A model generated the notes under the pieces. The model saw nothing but the letters and a program-made list of their open reading frames with translations. It did not search any database and was not told where the DNA came from. Made by a program: the position numbers and the translations under genes. From NCBI GenBank assembly GCA_964059195.1, contig CAXKWD010000003.1, forward strand, positions 19,264,606-19,328,605: 64,000 nt of DNA, given 5' to 3'. The stretch comes from Ectobius pallidus. Taxonomy: Eukaryota > Arthropoda > Insecta > Blattodea > Ectobiidae. Positions within the stretch are counted from its first letter, which is position 1. Every line of letters begins with the position of its first letter. Shown here in pieces: positions 44,580-56,009 of the stretch.

Positions 44580-44890
44580 TAAAATATTTAAAACATGATT
44601 TTTATTTAACACATCGATTAATATATTATGAAGCTAAAATCCCGGCTTCGCGATTTAAGTAAGCTGTCAGGGGGGAAAACGACCTCAAATTCGAGTTCCC
44701 CAGCCAAAAGAAAGCCCGCATAATTAGTTTCGTCCAAGTCATTCAGTGTTTTCCCATTTAAGCGCGTTTTTCATGATCCCTTTCAGGCCACCTATGTAAA
44801 AAAATATTGCAATGTTATAAACAAATGGTTGTTATGGCAACTGAGCAAGGCTGCCTTCAATCATTTTCACAACTGGATACGGTCTACAAG
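44580..44890 (-). mobile_element. Helitron body fragment
   Basis: 'ctcaaattcgagttccccag' and 'tcgtccaagtcattcagtgt' align with 61085-61160 and, in reverse, with 5030-5095. No 3' hairpin or 5' TC end is present. Confidence 0.65.
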
Positions 44891-45355
44891 GAAACACCAG
44901 CTCATATATTATATTAGATATTATCTTATGAGTCTCGTCAAGTTCCTCTAAATATGTACCTTGAACTTTTCATGATGCTTATAATATAGGCCCATATGAA
45001 ATAACAAAACTACTTGCCTGGAAACAAAAACGTTACTCATATGAAAATATTGATCATTTACAATAGCTGTTGTCAAGTAGGCTACAAGATTACCAACTTG
45101 ACAGATACGTCCATTAATTCACTTCAGGCCAACCTACATTGCATGATTGCATGCCTGATGGATTATCTTAAGTCAATATGAAGGAATAAAAAGGAATTTA
45201 AGTCAAAGGTTAAAACAGTATACTTCAACTAGTAAATATGGTTACATTCGATGTCTGCAGTACCTAACAGAAAATTTGAGTTTGAACCAGTTCATTAAAG
45301 GGATGGAAAAAACACTGTCGTAGAAACAAAAAAAAACATCATGGATGTATAAAAT
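44891..45355. other. intergenic, no recognised feature
   Basis: Nothing recognised. Confidence 0.4.
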
Positions 45356-45660
45356 ACATTCATGAACCACAGATTATTGTCTCTGTTGGACACTACATGA
45401 AAATATTATAGGAGAAAAATTTCTCTGTCACTGGGATTTGAACCCAGGACCTTTGGCTACCCGTGCCACTGCTCTACCAACTGAGCTAAGCCAAAGTTCA
45501 CTTCACAGCGCACGATGGATCCTCTCTCCTATGACTGATTACCCTTAATGGTCTACCTCACTGACAGACAAGTTATGTCATACGCATACTGTGAGGCACA
45601 CTAATTAGTGATTTTTGTAATAGGGCTTCCACTGTTATTGTACAGTTAACATTCAAGGTG
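45356..45660 (-). repeat. tRNA-like unit 4
   Basis: Same unit as at 9118-9425, with the tRNA-like head ending near 45496. The anticodon stem-loop reads GTGGC ACGGGTA GCCAA on the minus strand, again with C at position 33. Flanks 'gaaccacagattattgtctc' and 'cactgacagacaagttatg' are conserved. Confidence 0.7.
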
Positions 45661-45780
45661 TTACACTCATGAACCACAGATTATTGTCCTTGTTGGACAT
45701 TACATGAGAATATTATAGGAGAAAAAATTCTCTGACACTGGGATTTTGGCTATCCGTGCCAATGCTTTACCATTGAGGTA
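45661..45780 (-). repeat. tRNA-like unit 5, T arm deleted
   Basis: Direct repeat of the preceding unit, about 305 bp on. 'gacactgggattttggctat' lacks the T arm, and the unit breaks off in the anticodon/D-arm region. Confidence 0.65.
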
Positions 45781-45930
45781 GACTATTAAGGGCAATCAGT
45801 CATAGGAGAGAGGTTCCATCTGGCGCTGTGAAGCGAACTCTGGCTTAACTCAGTTGGTAGAGCATTGTCACGGATAGCCAAAGGTCCTGGGTTCAAATCC
45901 CAGTGTCAGAGGAATTTTTATCCTATAACA
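45781..45930 (+). repeat. tRNA-like unit 6, inverted, best cloverleaf
   Basis: At 45838-45912, CTCTGGC opens the acceptor stem, 'actcagttggtagagc' forms the D arm and CTGGGTTCAAATCCCAG a perfect T arm. The anticodon arm has one mismatch in the stem and a C33. A run of 60 bases upstream ('aatcagtcataggagagagg') is also conserved, so the unit extends beyond the tRNA. Confidence 0.7.
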
Positions 45931-46392
45931 TTCTCATCTGATATTATCATATTGATGCTGTACTATTTCGAATTATGGAATGTGCTTGTTCACTGAAGAT
46001 AATGTCTTAAGTATTAATAAAATTCAAGCTATTAAAATTATAGGTTGTTTCTTGAATAAGTACAATGTATTCAACCCAACAGGCAAATTTATTACACGAA
46101 GGAGTCGTTACAATAAACATGATCTGTGAAAATAACAATTTATTAACTTACTAAACCGCCCTATTCATGTGAGCATTAAAATACACAAAGCAGTGCCACC
46201 AACATGATAACATAGAGCTAATTCAGTTTAATATCTGGGTAGCAATCTTAAATGTTTTAACGGTTCATAAATGCTTAAATTATATCGACATCACTTTGCG
46301 GTTAATGGGTGTCGTAATCTCAAAAGTCTTCCTGTTTCCTCTCTAGTCGAAAATGTCTGCTTCACGCTTTTATAGTCTATTTTATTACGTTC
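45931..46392. other. intergenic, no recognised feature
   Basis: Nothing recognised. Confidence 0.4.
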
Positions 46393-46396
46393 TTAA

Positions 46397-47114
46397 GGGA
46401 ATGCACCACTGAAATTACTAAAATCGAAAGTTTTCAAGCAATATAGCTCAAAATTTAACTATACACTTGTCCCGTGCATTTATTTTAAGGCTTAAAATGT
46501 CATCCTATTATCTTGAAAATTTTTTGAGTTATTAATTTTCATAGTATAAAAGTAGAGCGATTTTCAAAATAGTCCACACGATGAAAATTTTCAAAAATAT
46601 AATTTTTTTACTAATGCAGTTTATTTATCTAACTATGAAGAAAAAATTTGTCATATGATTTTTTCTAAGGTTTATGGTTCCTGAGATAAAATAAAGTGTA
46701 ATTTATATATATTTACATTTCAAAATTTCAAAAATATATTTATTTTGAAAATTCATAACTAATAAAATATTCATAATTTCAAAAAATCATATGACAGATT
46801 TTTATAACTATACCTTAAGAACATGTGCTGAAAATTTAAGAGAAATTGCATAAAGACTTCATCGTGTGGAGTGTTTTAAATTATGAAAAATGCTGGAAAA
46901 AAAAAGTTAGATAAACGATCTATAAAGGGCAGGCAGGTAGCAGTCATGAACGTGCGCAAGGCCATTTAAAAAGTCACCTGACGGCCTTTAAACATGCAGA
47001 ATGTCATAAACGAAAACATATTCTGAAACTAGAATGTTTGTAGAATTTTATCAGTACAAAAATGAAAAATGACTTATTTTCACAATTTTTAACAAATCTC
47101 AGTGGTGCATTCCC
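46397..47114. mobile_element. MITE with TTAA target duplication
   Basis: Inverted ends GGGAATGCACCACTGA, flanked by TTAA at 46393-46396 and 47115-47118. TTAA suggests piggyBac, though piggyBac ends usually start CCC, so TA duplication by a mariner relative is possible. The 718-bp interior contains inverted blocks ('aaaatttttcatatgat'-type words) and no transposase. Confidence 0.75.
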
Positions 47115-47450
47115 TTAAAATATGCTGAGAATGTTGCTTATTTTGAGGGAGAGAAATAACAATGATTTTATTACTGCCAAACTATGGGTGAGCAAATAAA
47201 AATGTATGTTGAAGTCCCTTTTGTTAAAATCTTTTAGTAAAAACGAATGTTCAGTTATTCGAACTATTTCATGTAAGAAGCCACCCGCTACCATTAACTG
47301 TTGGTCTTGGCGTACACCACGTCTTTTCCACCCTACAAAATGTGATGGATGAAGATTGTGCCCCTGTGTTATGTATGACTCAAGCTAGGACCATCGACCA
47401 TTTTTAACTGCACCACTGACATTGACACTTATGAAATAACCGGTGATAAC

Positions 47451-48061
47451 TAGAGACCGGATTTTAAAGGGAAAATTTTCACCCAAAAGAGGACGAAAAA
47501 AGGGAAAATTATTGCCAAAAAAAGGTGGGGAAAAAAGGGACACAAAAGTAAGAGAGTGTAAAAATTCAACAGAGAGATACATGTTTGTTTTATGTAAAGC
47601 CTTTGCATGCTCTACAGCGGCTGATTCTGTAACATCTAATGACTGAAGAAATTTTTTGATTTTGTTGAAATTCTCACAGACGAAAAGAGCACACGAAATC
47701 CATGTTCCCCACCTTGTTATAATAGGAAACTTAGGCAATGGCAAGCCTGTGATTTCCCTGTAACACTCTATTCTGCTGGGAGGAATTATTTTGTCAATGG
47801 TGAATCAGTGAAAACAATTTTTAATGTTTTCATATTACCAAATACTGGGTAATTTACGAATTTTTCAAAATAAATTAGCAAAAAAGGTACTGGAAAGGGA
47901 AAGTTCTTAAAAAAAGGGAGATGAGCCTAAAAAATGAAAAAAAGGGACGTTAAAATCAGATCATTTGCAGTTGAAACTTACTCAGTAATGTCCTGTTCAA
48001 TTTTATCACGTTTTGTGATGAAATATAAAAAAAAGGAATTCCCTTTAAAATCCGGTCTCTA
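47451..48061. mobile_element. hAT-like MITE, 611 bp
   Basis: Inverted ends TAGAGACCGGATTTTAAAGG, with a perfect 8-bp duplication GTGATAAC (47443-47450, 48062-48069). Interior words 'aaaagggaaaatt' echo other hAT MITEs here. Open frames inside have no known domain. Confidence 0.9.
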
Positions 48062-48069
48062 GTGATAAC

Positions 48070-48308
48070 CATCAAATATAAGATTTATTTTTCAAACTGT
48101 ACTAAATTTAATATAATAATCTTAAATTGTTACAATGGAATAAATATTATTATATTAGCTTTTATACGAATGAATTATTTTGATTGTCAATTTGTAATCG
48201 TTTCAACAGAAGTAGTAAACATGAGATGAACCCACAACGTGGAAAATTTGTGCTACATTCCTTCCAAGGCTGATCAGCGTCCTGTAAAAAAGTTTAGAGA
48301 TGATGACT
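48070..48308. other. short intergenic spacer
   Basis: Nothing recognised. Confidence 0.35.
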
Positions 48309-49005
48309 AGGGCCCGGATTTTTATGTAATATCAAAGTGCGAAATATGTACATAAAAATGTAGTAAATATCAGGGAAATGCGTAATAAAATATGTAATAA
48401 TCACAAAATATGTACCTAGTTTAAAATTCATACGTTTAATGCAATAAATGTACGAAAATGTTTACAAAAGCTTCTATATGCTACCTCTAACTTTGACTGT
48501 GAGTGCAACTTATATGATTTACTAAATTAAAGTCATAGTAAAAAAAATGCTTCAGGTATTTTTTAAAATTCTAATGCACTTAAGGTTGTGGAGATATATG
48601 TATTGTAGCAAAACATTTTCTCCTCGTGCCCTGAAAATTCACTTTTTACCCGATTGTCCCATTTGAGTTAAGAGTAGGCCTACCTGATTAGAAGACACAA
48701 GATATTTATTATTTAGATGCAATGAACTATGTAAATGTAAAAGAAGTTTAGTTAATTATTTTATTAGTCACTGAAAAATAAAATAAAATAATATCAAATT
48801 TTAATTTTTTATGATTTCCTAGATTTTATGTACAATAATGTAACACTCGTTACATAATATGTAAAATATGTAATGTTACTATGAATATGTAAAAATATGT
48901 AAAATGAAACCAAACTCTAACCATATCAGAAGCTCAAATACCCGACTTTTTCATTTTTAGTAGTCTGCAAGTAAGGGAATAGAATATGTAATTACATAAG
49001 AGTCC
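48309..49005. mobile_element. hAT-like element, right end decayed
   Basis: Left end TAGGGCCCGGATTTTTATGT. The right side 'attacataagagtccgaatt' is its worn complement. The interior is packed with 'atatgtaa' and 'atgtacg' words. No exact target duplication found. Confidence 0.55.
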
Positions 49006-49474
49006 GAATTTATGGAGTGCTGTCTTATGTCAGGCTATAACACGAACTTTTTCATTCATAAATGTAAGAGCTCGGTTTGAAATAATTTTTATAATATGTA
49101 TAATCAATTCGAAAAGTCATACAATTTTTTATAAATCGCGAACTATAATAAAATTAAGTATATACCTTCCGACATTGGCTTATAAATACATAGCACCCAC
49201 ACACATTTATTTTTAAAAAATCAATAATTGTACACTTTGGGGGCTTCTTCAACATCTCTAGCCCATAGCTGAATTCTTGCGGCGCGAAACAAGTCCTCCG
49301 TCTTCTGGAACATAGGAAAAAAAGTATAAGAATGATGATGAACTCTCAATGGAATAACGTGGGAGGAACGTGATGAAAATGGATTAATGTATTTGATTAA
49401 CATTTGCAAATCACTGTAGGCCTATGACTAAAAAATAAATCTCTAATAAAATGTGGGGTTGTGAGTGAACACAT

Positions 49475-49476
<2 letters not shown>

Positions 49477-49530
<54 letters not shown>
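49477..49530. repeat. (TA)n microsatellite
   Basis: About 27 TA units at the left edge of the pogo-like MITE. Confidence 0.95.
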
Positions 49531-49532
<2 letters not shown>

Positions 49533-49535
<3 letters not shown>

Positions 49536-50002
49536 TAAAACCCCGATAATTCGAGCTAATTGGGGCTGAGGCTACCTCGAATTACAAAAACTCGGATTAT
49601 ACGGAAATATCACTAAATCAATGGGAAAATCGCAAATAAATGTTTAATGAGCACAATAATGGTTTAAATAATAAATAAATAAACAATATAGTAGGCCTAC
49701 ATACCTAAACGGTTTCTGTCAATCTGTAATAGAAATGCATTAGCAGTCTGAAGCCAAGGCTATTTCTGTGTATTATGAACAAAAACCCTAAGTGGGACAG
49801 TTTTACCTGCATTTTTGTACATGGAAAAATTGAAAGAAAGCTCAAAATGTAACACATTCGGAAGTGCGTAAAACTTACATGCGGACACCGTATAAAAATT
49901 GGATTTTACTCTAATTTTAGGGAAAATTTTAATTTTTTTAAGACCAGCTCGAATTACACGGAACCTCGAAATACCGGGGCTCGAATTACCAAGGCTCTAC
50001 TG
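49533..50002. mobile_element. pogo/Tigger-like MITE
   Basis: Left end CAGTAAAACCCCGATAATTC, right end the worn complement (CAGTAGAGCC...AATTCGAG). TA follows the right end; the left flank is CA, probably mutated TA. CAGTRRAACC...TAATTCGA ends are typical of the pogo group of Tc1/mariner. 470 bp, no transposase. Confidence 0.8.
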
Positions 50003-50159
50003 TATATAGCCTATACATATATATATATATATATGTGTGTATATATATATAATCAATTCAAAAAATCATACAAATTTTTATAAATCACGAACTATAATAA
50101 AATTAAGTAAATACCTTCCGACATTGGCTGATAAATACATTGCACCCCATCGTGCACCT

Positions 50160-50695
50160 CCTACCCCAAGCATCTATGGTTGATGATATCTCTGGGTTGA
50201 TGCATGTGATGATATGCTCCTCACCATCACACGCCTCCAGGTGGAATTGTGAGGAGTGTGTCTCATCCCCCAGAAATTCCTTTTCAACCCTTCCGCAGGG
50301 GTGAAGTTCTACAAATTGTTCCTGCTGTTGATTCGCAGCAGATATTAATGTATAGCATGCTGGATGATGTAGGCTTCGTACTTTGTTTCCATAGATGTCA
50401 TATATAGGCTAGTGATTGAAGATGCTGGTGTTGTCGATGATGAGGTTGTTGACTGCATTGTTGAAGTAGCGATAAATCAGCTCGTGCCGTGATGAAATCT
50501 GCTTTATATAAGGAATCAGTTGCCACATGCTAAGATTCGTGGTAGAAATCTGAAACATGGATGGTACAAAACAAACTTGTTGAGTTTTCCTGTGTGCCTG
50601 TAAAGTTTGGTGACAATATGACAAAAATTAAAGCTGCAATAAACTTGTGAAATCGCTTCAATCATTTGTAATCAATCATTCTGATTAATATAAAT
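50160..50695. other. intergenic, no recognised feature
   Basis: Nothing recognised; short frames here have no domain. Confidence 0.4.
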
Positions 50696-51086
50696 TTTTC
50701 AAGATTTCAATCCCCGCCCCCGATCTCCCCCTTGGGCCAATTTTGCTCATTATCGAACATGTCCGAACTATTGGGCCTAGAAATAACATAATAAAATGTG
50801 GTTCAAATATCTTCAAAATTACGGACGCTGGCGTGTAAAGATATTATTTGTTTTTTTGTAGGTTTTCCTTTAATGTATTTTATATTTATCCTGGTTGAGT
50901 GGAAGAAAAGACCCAAATGGCCTTAACTCTGCCAGGAAAAATAAAACATGATTATTATTATTGTTATTATATATAACTAGGCTATATAAATATACAAAAA
51001 GAATTGAACAAGCGGTGGTTTCGTACTTCGGGAGGCATGAAACGTAAAGATATGAAAGAATTTTTCGAAAATCATGACATATTATC

Positions 51087-52257
51087 CATGGGCGTACGGT
51101 AAGGGGGGTTTCAGTAATATCTGCAGTATTTTGAATATTATAAATCATGGAACGAAATAAAAAAATAAATAAAAATAAATAAAAAAAATAAATAAAAATA
51201 AAACCTCTGAATCGACTGTTACATATTTTACAGTTTCGTACATATCAAAGCATTATTTAAGATTTATCGTAATTTATTTAAGATTCAAATTTCAAAACCT
51301 CGTGGTGTTAATAGTTTGTCAGCATAATAACAGTGACGTATTACTGAAATGAAATGAAATGAAATGAAATGATTAGCCTAAATGTTCCGTTATGGGCAAT
51401 GGCCTCCTCAAAGAGGGTAGCAAACAAAAATCCCTTTGGAATCTCTCAAACGACAACTCGAATACTCCCGCCGAAATCCATCAACCTGTTTGTAAAGCCA
51501 ACAGTAATCACGAGCTCATCACAAATTTATCATGAAGGAATCGACATTAATCGGTCTTTTCCACCGGTGGATTTACAGATGACTTTAAAAACGTGCACTT
51601 TGCTCCATACAGTAGGCTATTATGATAATTTTTCAAAGAAAGTTTTTATATAATAGACTCTAGCTTAAACGAGAAATGGATAGAAATCACAATAAAAACA
51701 GTTTCAAAGACTAAGCTGTATATTAATTTATTACAGTGTATTAATTATCACAATACAGCTGTTTGGTAATTAAAAAAGGTAATAATTCACAATGTGCGCA
51801 AGGACATGGAGCTGAGACGACTTTACATTGAACCATAGGCGTAGCGAGGGGGGGGTTTTGGGGGTTTGAACCCCCCCATTGATTAAAAAAAGGAAAATTG
51901 TATAATTTTTTTAAGTCTGCCCATAAATTGCTTAATACAAGTATAAAGCGTGGGAAGCTTAAAACTCGTTATTTTGCGTCTTATTCTTTAAAATTTTCCT
52001 GGGAAGGACCCCCGGAAGCTTAAAACTTGTTATTTTGCATCTTAATTTTAAAAATTTTCCGTGGGAGAACCCCCGGAAGCTTAAAACTCGTTATTTTGCA
52101 TCTTAATTTTTAAAATTTTCCGGGGGAGGGCCCCCGGACCCCCCTCTCCTTCCATACTCGCCAGACCCCGCGGATGTTATAACCCCCCCCATATGGTCGG
52201 CCTGGTTACGCCTATGCATTGAACCCCTCCCGAACAAAATTTCACCGTACGCCCATG
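51087..52257. mobile_element. 1171-bp element nested in repeat I
   Basis: Inverted ends CATGGGCGTACGGT. The flanks 'atattatc' and 'gtagtatc' agree at 6 of 8 positions, with four extra bases at the right. The interior has A-rich tracts (51155-51205), (GAAAT)n (51345-51372) and a nested MITE at 51834. CATGGGCG/CATAGGCG ends resemble the smaller MITEs, so this may be their longer relative. Confidence 0.7.
51834..52216. mobile_element. MITE with CATAGGCGTA ends, copy 1
   Basis: Ends CATAGGCGTA...TACGCCTATG, perfect 8-bp duplication CATTGAAC (51826-51833, 52217-52224), which fits hAT. The interior has G and C runs near the ends and three tandem 'gcttaaaactcgttattttg' units. Inserted within the element at 51087, so it is the youngest layer. 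Confidence 0.9.
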
Positions 52258-52312
52258 ATACGTAGTATCGATTGCAATAGGTAGATTTTTCTTCGAAATC
52301 CACCTAAAATGG

Positions 52313-52617
52313 TTACTCGACAGCATCAACTCACTTTCTTTCGACAGTTTTCTGTCATCTTCAAAGCATCTTCTTTTGCTGGTGTAGGTGTATTAATAAA
52401 TAGAAAATAAAAAATGCACTGTCTTGTATTCATATCAATATGACAAAATAATTAGAAGATTTTTAAAGATGGCATTTAAAAAAATACAAGACAATGGAGC
52501 TTTAATTCTTAAGTATGTATGCATTTACTCTAGCATAAGATGTTGAAGAGGGTTGAAAGGCCTAGGCGTAAAATAAATTTTTTTGAGTTGATGGTATGAA
52601 CTCCATTTTTTATATTC
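52313..52617. other. intergenic, no recognised feature
   Basis: Nothing recognised. Confidence 0.35.
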
Positions 52618-52953
52618 CAGCTGTGTTCATTCTCCTTTTAGATTCCAGGCTATATCAGGAGTTAGGTATCTGTGTCTATACAGTAGGGTAGGTCGTGGAA
52701 CTATTACTTCTCAGTTGTTCCTATTGTTGGTGTAGTTTATGGAATAAATTTTAACTAATATTAACTTAAATTGATATGATACAGGATGAAATGGTGAGGA
52801 TGATTCATGGTATTTAAATATCCAATTCAGTATTTGGGTTTAAGACTAGGGAAACCATGAAAAAACCCATGTCAAATTGGCCGGCCATAGGATTTGAACC
52901 TAGGACCTCTTGAATGCGAGCCGAAAAATGTACCTTCTCGGCCACCTCGCTCG
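52618..52953 (-). mobile_element. SINE-A, minus strand, near full length
   Basis: Left 'cagctgtgttcattctcctt' (3' end) to right head 'ttctcggccacctcgctcg'. The B box is worn ('gaacctaggacctctt'). Confidence 0.85.
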
Positions 52954-52991
52954 TAAGCTCTATTTTATTTACTTTATTGATCGAATTCAAC

Positions 52992-53328
52992 CATAAGCGT
53001 ACCGAGGGGGGGGGGTTTGGGGGTTTGAACCCCCCCCCCCATTGATTAAAAAAAGGATAATTGTGTAATTTTTTAAAATCTGCCCATAAATTACTTAATA
53101 CAAGTATAAAGCGTGGGAAGCTTAAAACTCGTTATTTTGAGTCTTAATTTTTTTAATTTTCCGGGGGAGGACCCCCGGAAGCTTAAAACTCGTTATTTTG
53201 CATCTTAATTTTTAAAATTTTCCGGGGGAGGACCCCGGACCCCGGACCCCCCTCTCCCTGGGGTACTCCCCAGACCCCGCGGATATTATAACCCCCCCCC
53301 CCATATGGTCGGCCTGGTTACGCCTATG
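52992..53328. mobile_element. MITE with CATAGGCGTA ends, copy 2
   Basis: 337 bp, left end CATAAGCGTACC, right end TACGCCTATG, perfect 8-bp duplication AATTCAAC (52984-52991, 53329-53336). Same interior as 51834-52216 with two rather than three 'gcttaaaactcg' units. Confidence 0.9.
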
Positions 53329-53396
53329 AATTCAACGGTAGGTCTACTGCAATATGTATTTTAACACCTATGATAAGGAAGTTAATTCCTTTGCGT

Positions 53397-53745
53397 ATTA
53401 CAAGGGCCGTCCAGAAAGTAAGTTTCCCTGGGACTCTTTACAGAAACAAATCACAAATTCATGGAAATATTTATTGCAACAGATACAGCAAGTGTTCAGC
53501 TATTTGAAACTTATTCGCCACTGGAATTTAAACATTTTGTCATATGTGGGACCAACTTTTGAACAGATGTGTCGTAGAAGTCTGTCGCCAGGGATTTGAA
53601 CCACTGTGTAACAACCACGTAATTTCTATGTCATTCTCTGTCATTTCCTGAGAGGCAGGAAATTTCAAAATCACTGGGAGTGAGGTCCGGGCTGTAGGGT
53701 GGATGTTTGAAACTCTTCACAGCCGAACTTTTGCAGGAGACCTGA
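53397..53745 (-). pseudogene. mariner 3' fragment, minus strand
   Basis: The left end 'acaagggccgtccagaaagt' is a worn TIR. Then come the 3' UTR, the C-terminal codons ('tttgaaccactgtgtaacaa') and 'gggagtgaggtccgggctgt', complement of the SPDL.PSD block. Frames are broken. Confidence 0.8.
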
Positions 53746-53764
53746 TTATATCACCATAATATAG

Positions 53765-53960
53765 TCAATAAAATGGGTATTACTCCGGTAACGGTCAACC
53801 GATTTGGTCCAATATCAACAGTCTTTTTCCCATGGACGTTATAAATGTGTATACCAACTTTCATGAAAATCCGACAAAGTGTATTTGAGTTATCGCGCTT
53901 ACAGACAGACGTTTTCCCGATCACCACACAATCTCACAAAGTATCATTCTCGCACTTATA
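53765..53960 (-). mobile_element. dispersed repeat F, partial
   Basis: 'ggtaacggtcaaccgatttg' to 'caatctcacaaagtatcatt'; single subunit, minus strand. Confidence 0.65.
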
Positions 53961-54310
53961 AACAAATAATTAAACGTGCATTTGAAATACCCTTACAATT
54001 GTATGGCACATGTATTTATCTGTAATTTCACAAGCACCCAACATTACATTATTGGAATAATATTTAAAATAGTTACCTCAGAATTTTCTAAGTTTACACA
54101 GGCTACATGTGAAACGAATAGCGAAGGTTTCCCACGGTGCCGAACTAGCAATGTAGACATCTCAAGTTACTATGCACCGAACACCAGACATGTGTTCTGC
54201 AGATGGATGTATGTCTTTCTCTCTCTATAAGTTAACCACATGTTAAGAAAAACCATTGGTCGTAGAATACTGTCTTCAAAATGAATTCCAAATGTTTTAC
54301 TTTTTTTTTT
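53961..54310. other. intergenic, no recognised feature
   Basis: Nothing recognised. Confidence 0.35.
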
Positions 54311-54613
54311 CAGCTGCGTTTATACTCCTTTTAGCTAGGATGCCATGTCAGACGTTCTGGATCTGTGTCTATATAGTAGGATAGGCCATGGAACTATTGA
54401 TTGTCAATTTTTTCTTTTCTTGATGAATCTTATAGCGTAAATTTCAAATGATATTAATTTAAATGGATATTATACAGGTTGATGTGGTGAAGAGATTCAT
54501 GGTAGGCCTATGTAAATATCCAATTCGGAATTTCCTTTTACTACCGGGGAAACCATGAATAAAACCCATTGGCCGGCTAGGGGATTTGAACCTGGGGCCT
54601 CTCGAATGCGAGT
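54311..54613 (-). mobile_element. SINE-A, minus strand
   Basis: From 'cagctgcgtttatactcctt' to 'gcctctcgaatgcgagtt'; the head beyond the B box is lost. Confidence 0.85.
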
Positions 54614-54729
54614 TCAATTTCCAATTTTGTCTGCCATTCAGTGACTTTTTAAATTTTGTAAACTCTATCTCCATCTAACGGCCATTGACTAACTGATTAT
54701 TCTGTTAGTTATTCTAGTTTATTGGAGTT

Positions 54730-55260
54730 TAGTTATTTATTAAGTGCCAGTATGGTACTTTATGAGATTGTGTGGGGGACGAAAAATGTCTGTCCGTCTG
54801 TCCGTCCGTCCGTCCGTCCGTGTGTCTGTACGCGCTCTAACTCAAATACGCTTTATCGAATTTTAATGAAACTTGGTATACGCGTTTATAATGTCCATGG
54901 GAAGAACCCTATTGAAATTGGAACAAATCGGTTCACCGGTACCGGAGTAAAACCCAATTTAGTGTATATTTTAAAGGCGCCATAACTCACATACGCTTTA
55001 TCGGATTTTCATGAAACTTGGAATACCTATTTATAATGGCCATGGGAAGATGTCTGTTGATATTCGACCAAATCGGTTGGCCGGTACCGGAATAATACCC
55101 AATTTAGTGCCCTTTTATGGTATCATATAAGAAAAGGCGCGGTAATTCAAATACGCTTTATCGGATTTTCATGAAACTTCGTATACTTATTTATAACAAT
55201 CATGGCAATAAGCCTATTGAATTTGGACCTAATCGGTTGTCCAGTACCGAAATAAAGAGT
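54730..55260 (+). mobile_element. dispersed repeat F, three-subunit copy
   Basis: 'taagtgccagtatggtactt', a (CCGT)n run at about 54795-54822, then three subunits beginning 'taactcaaatacgctttatc' at about 54838, 54973 and 55143. The longest copy in the window. Confidence 0.75.
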
Positions 55261-55264
55261 AATT

Positions 55265-55930
55265 ATCAGTCAAATTTATTATAATATTTTGGTTCATTTC
55301 GAAGCATTTTGATTGGCTCGCGGCCAACCAATCAGCGGGCGAGTCCCGTAACTAAGGTAAATAAAGGGGAATTCTGGAACAAGCCTTCAATTCCTGTCGA
55401 AACCTTCTTTATAAAGGAGGGTAAAAAGAAGGCACCTTCTTCAAATGCAAAATCAAATTCTCGGTTCTTTCTTATAGCGTCATCAATTAATGACAGCTTA
55501 TAAAGCTTCCTTCAGTTGCCATGGACAGTTTGACATCTACATGAAAAACAAATGTTCCCATATGTACGATTATAGATGAAATGCTGTTGTATAATGACTA
55601 ATTATTTTGCTAAAATTGATTACAATTAGATTAAAGCATTGAATTTTACTTCAGCCTATGTCAGATTTATAATCCCTGACCTCTTAATAAATAAAAACAT
55701 TAAGCTTTGAGAATATGGTTAGGTTGGTACGCTGCTTCAACGAGGGCCTCATCCTAAATTGTCACTCAGATATCGCGAATATTATAGTACTAATTAATGA
55801 AATAATTCAACATTGTAACATAATAAATCTAGCAGGCACGATATATAGCCTAATTTCGAAATACGGTGATTTTTCTTTTCTGTGAGCTACGACGAGATAG
55901 TATTCTTTGGTATTGGACACTCAAAATTCG
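55265..55930. other. intergenic, no recognised feature
   Basis: A small inverted 'gattggctcg...aaccaatc' lies at 55311-55333. Nothing else. Confidence 0.4.
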
Positions 55931-56003
55931 CAGTGTGGTTTGGTCTTGGGGTAAGGTGCTTGTCTAGTAATCAAGAGATATCACGTTCGAGTCCACCCTG
56001 AAG
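55931..56003 (+). other. tRNA-like sequence
   Basis: 'tggtcttggggtaaggtgct' (A-box-like) and 'cacgttcgagtccaccctga' (B-box-like) with an anticodon-like loop CTAGTAA closed by CTTG/CAAG. The T stem does not pair, so it is probably a tRNA pseudogene or SINE head; a T run follows. Confidence 0.3.
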
Positions 56004-56009
56004 CAAATT

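Larger units (their letters stand above)
49100..50150. repeat. 100-bp direct repeats, 950 bp apart
   Basis: 'ataaaattaagtatatacct' in 49100-49201 recurs as 'ataaaattaagtaaatacct' in 50050-50150, with near-identical neighbours ('ccgacattggct'). The pogo-like MITE and a long (TA)n lie between. Either a tandem duplication since filled by insertions, or the ends of an unrecognised element. Confidence 0.75.
50696..52312. repeat. dispersed repeat I, split by a nest
   Basis: 50700-51086 and 52266-52312 together match 35690-36056. The split lies in 'gacatggtatccattgcaat' of the intact copy. The copy also has an extra 130 bp near 50850-50990 that carries 'ggccttaactctgccaggaa', shared with 19475-19500 inverted. 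Confidence 0.75.
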
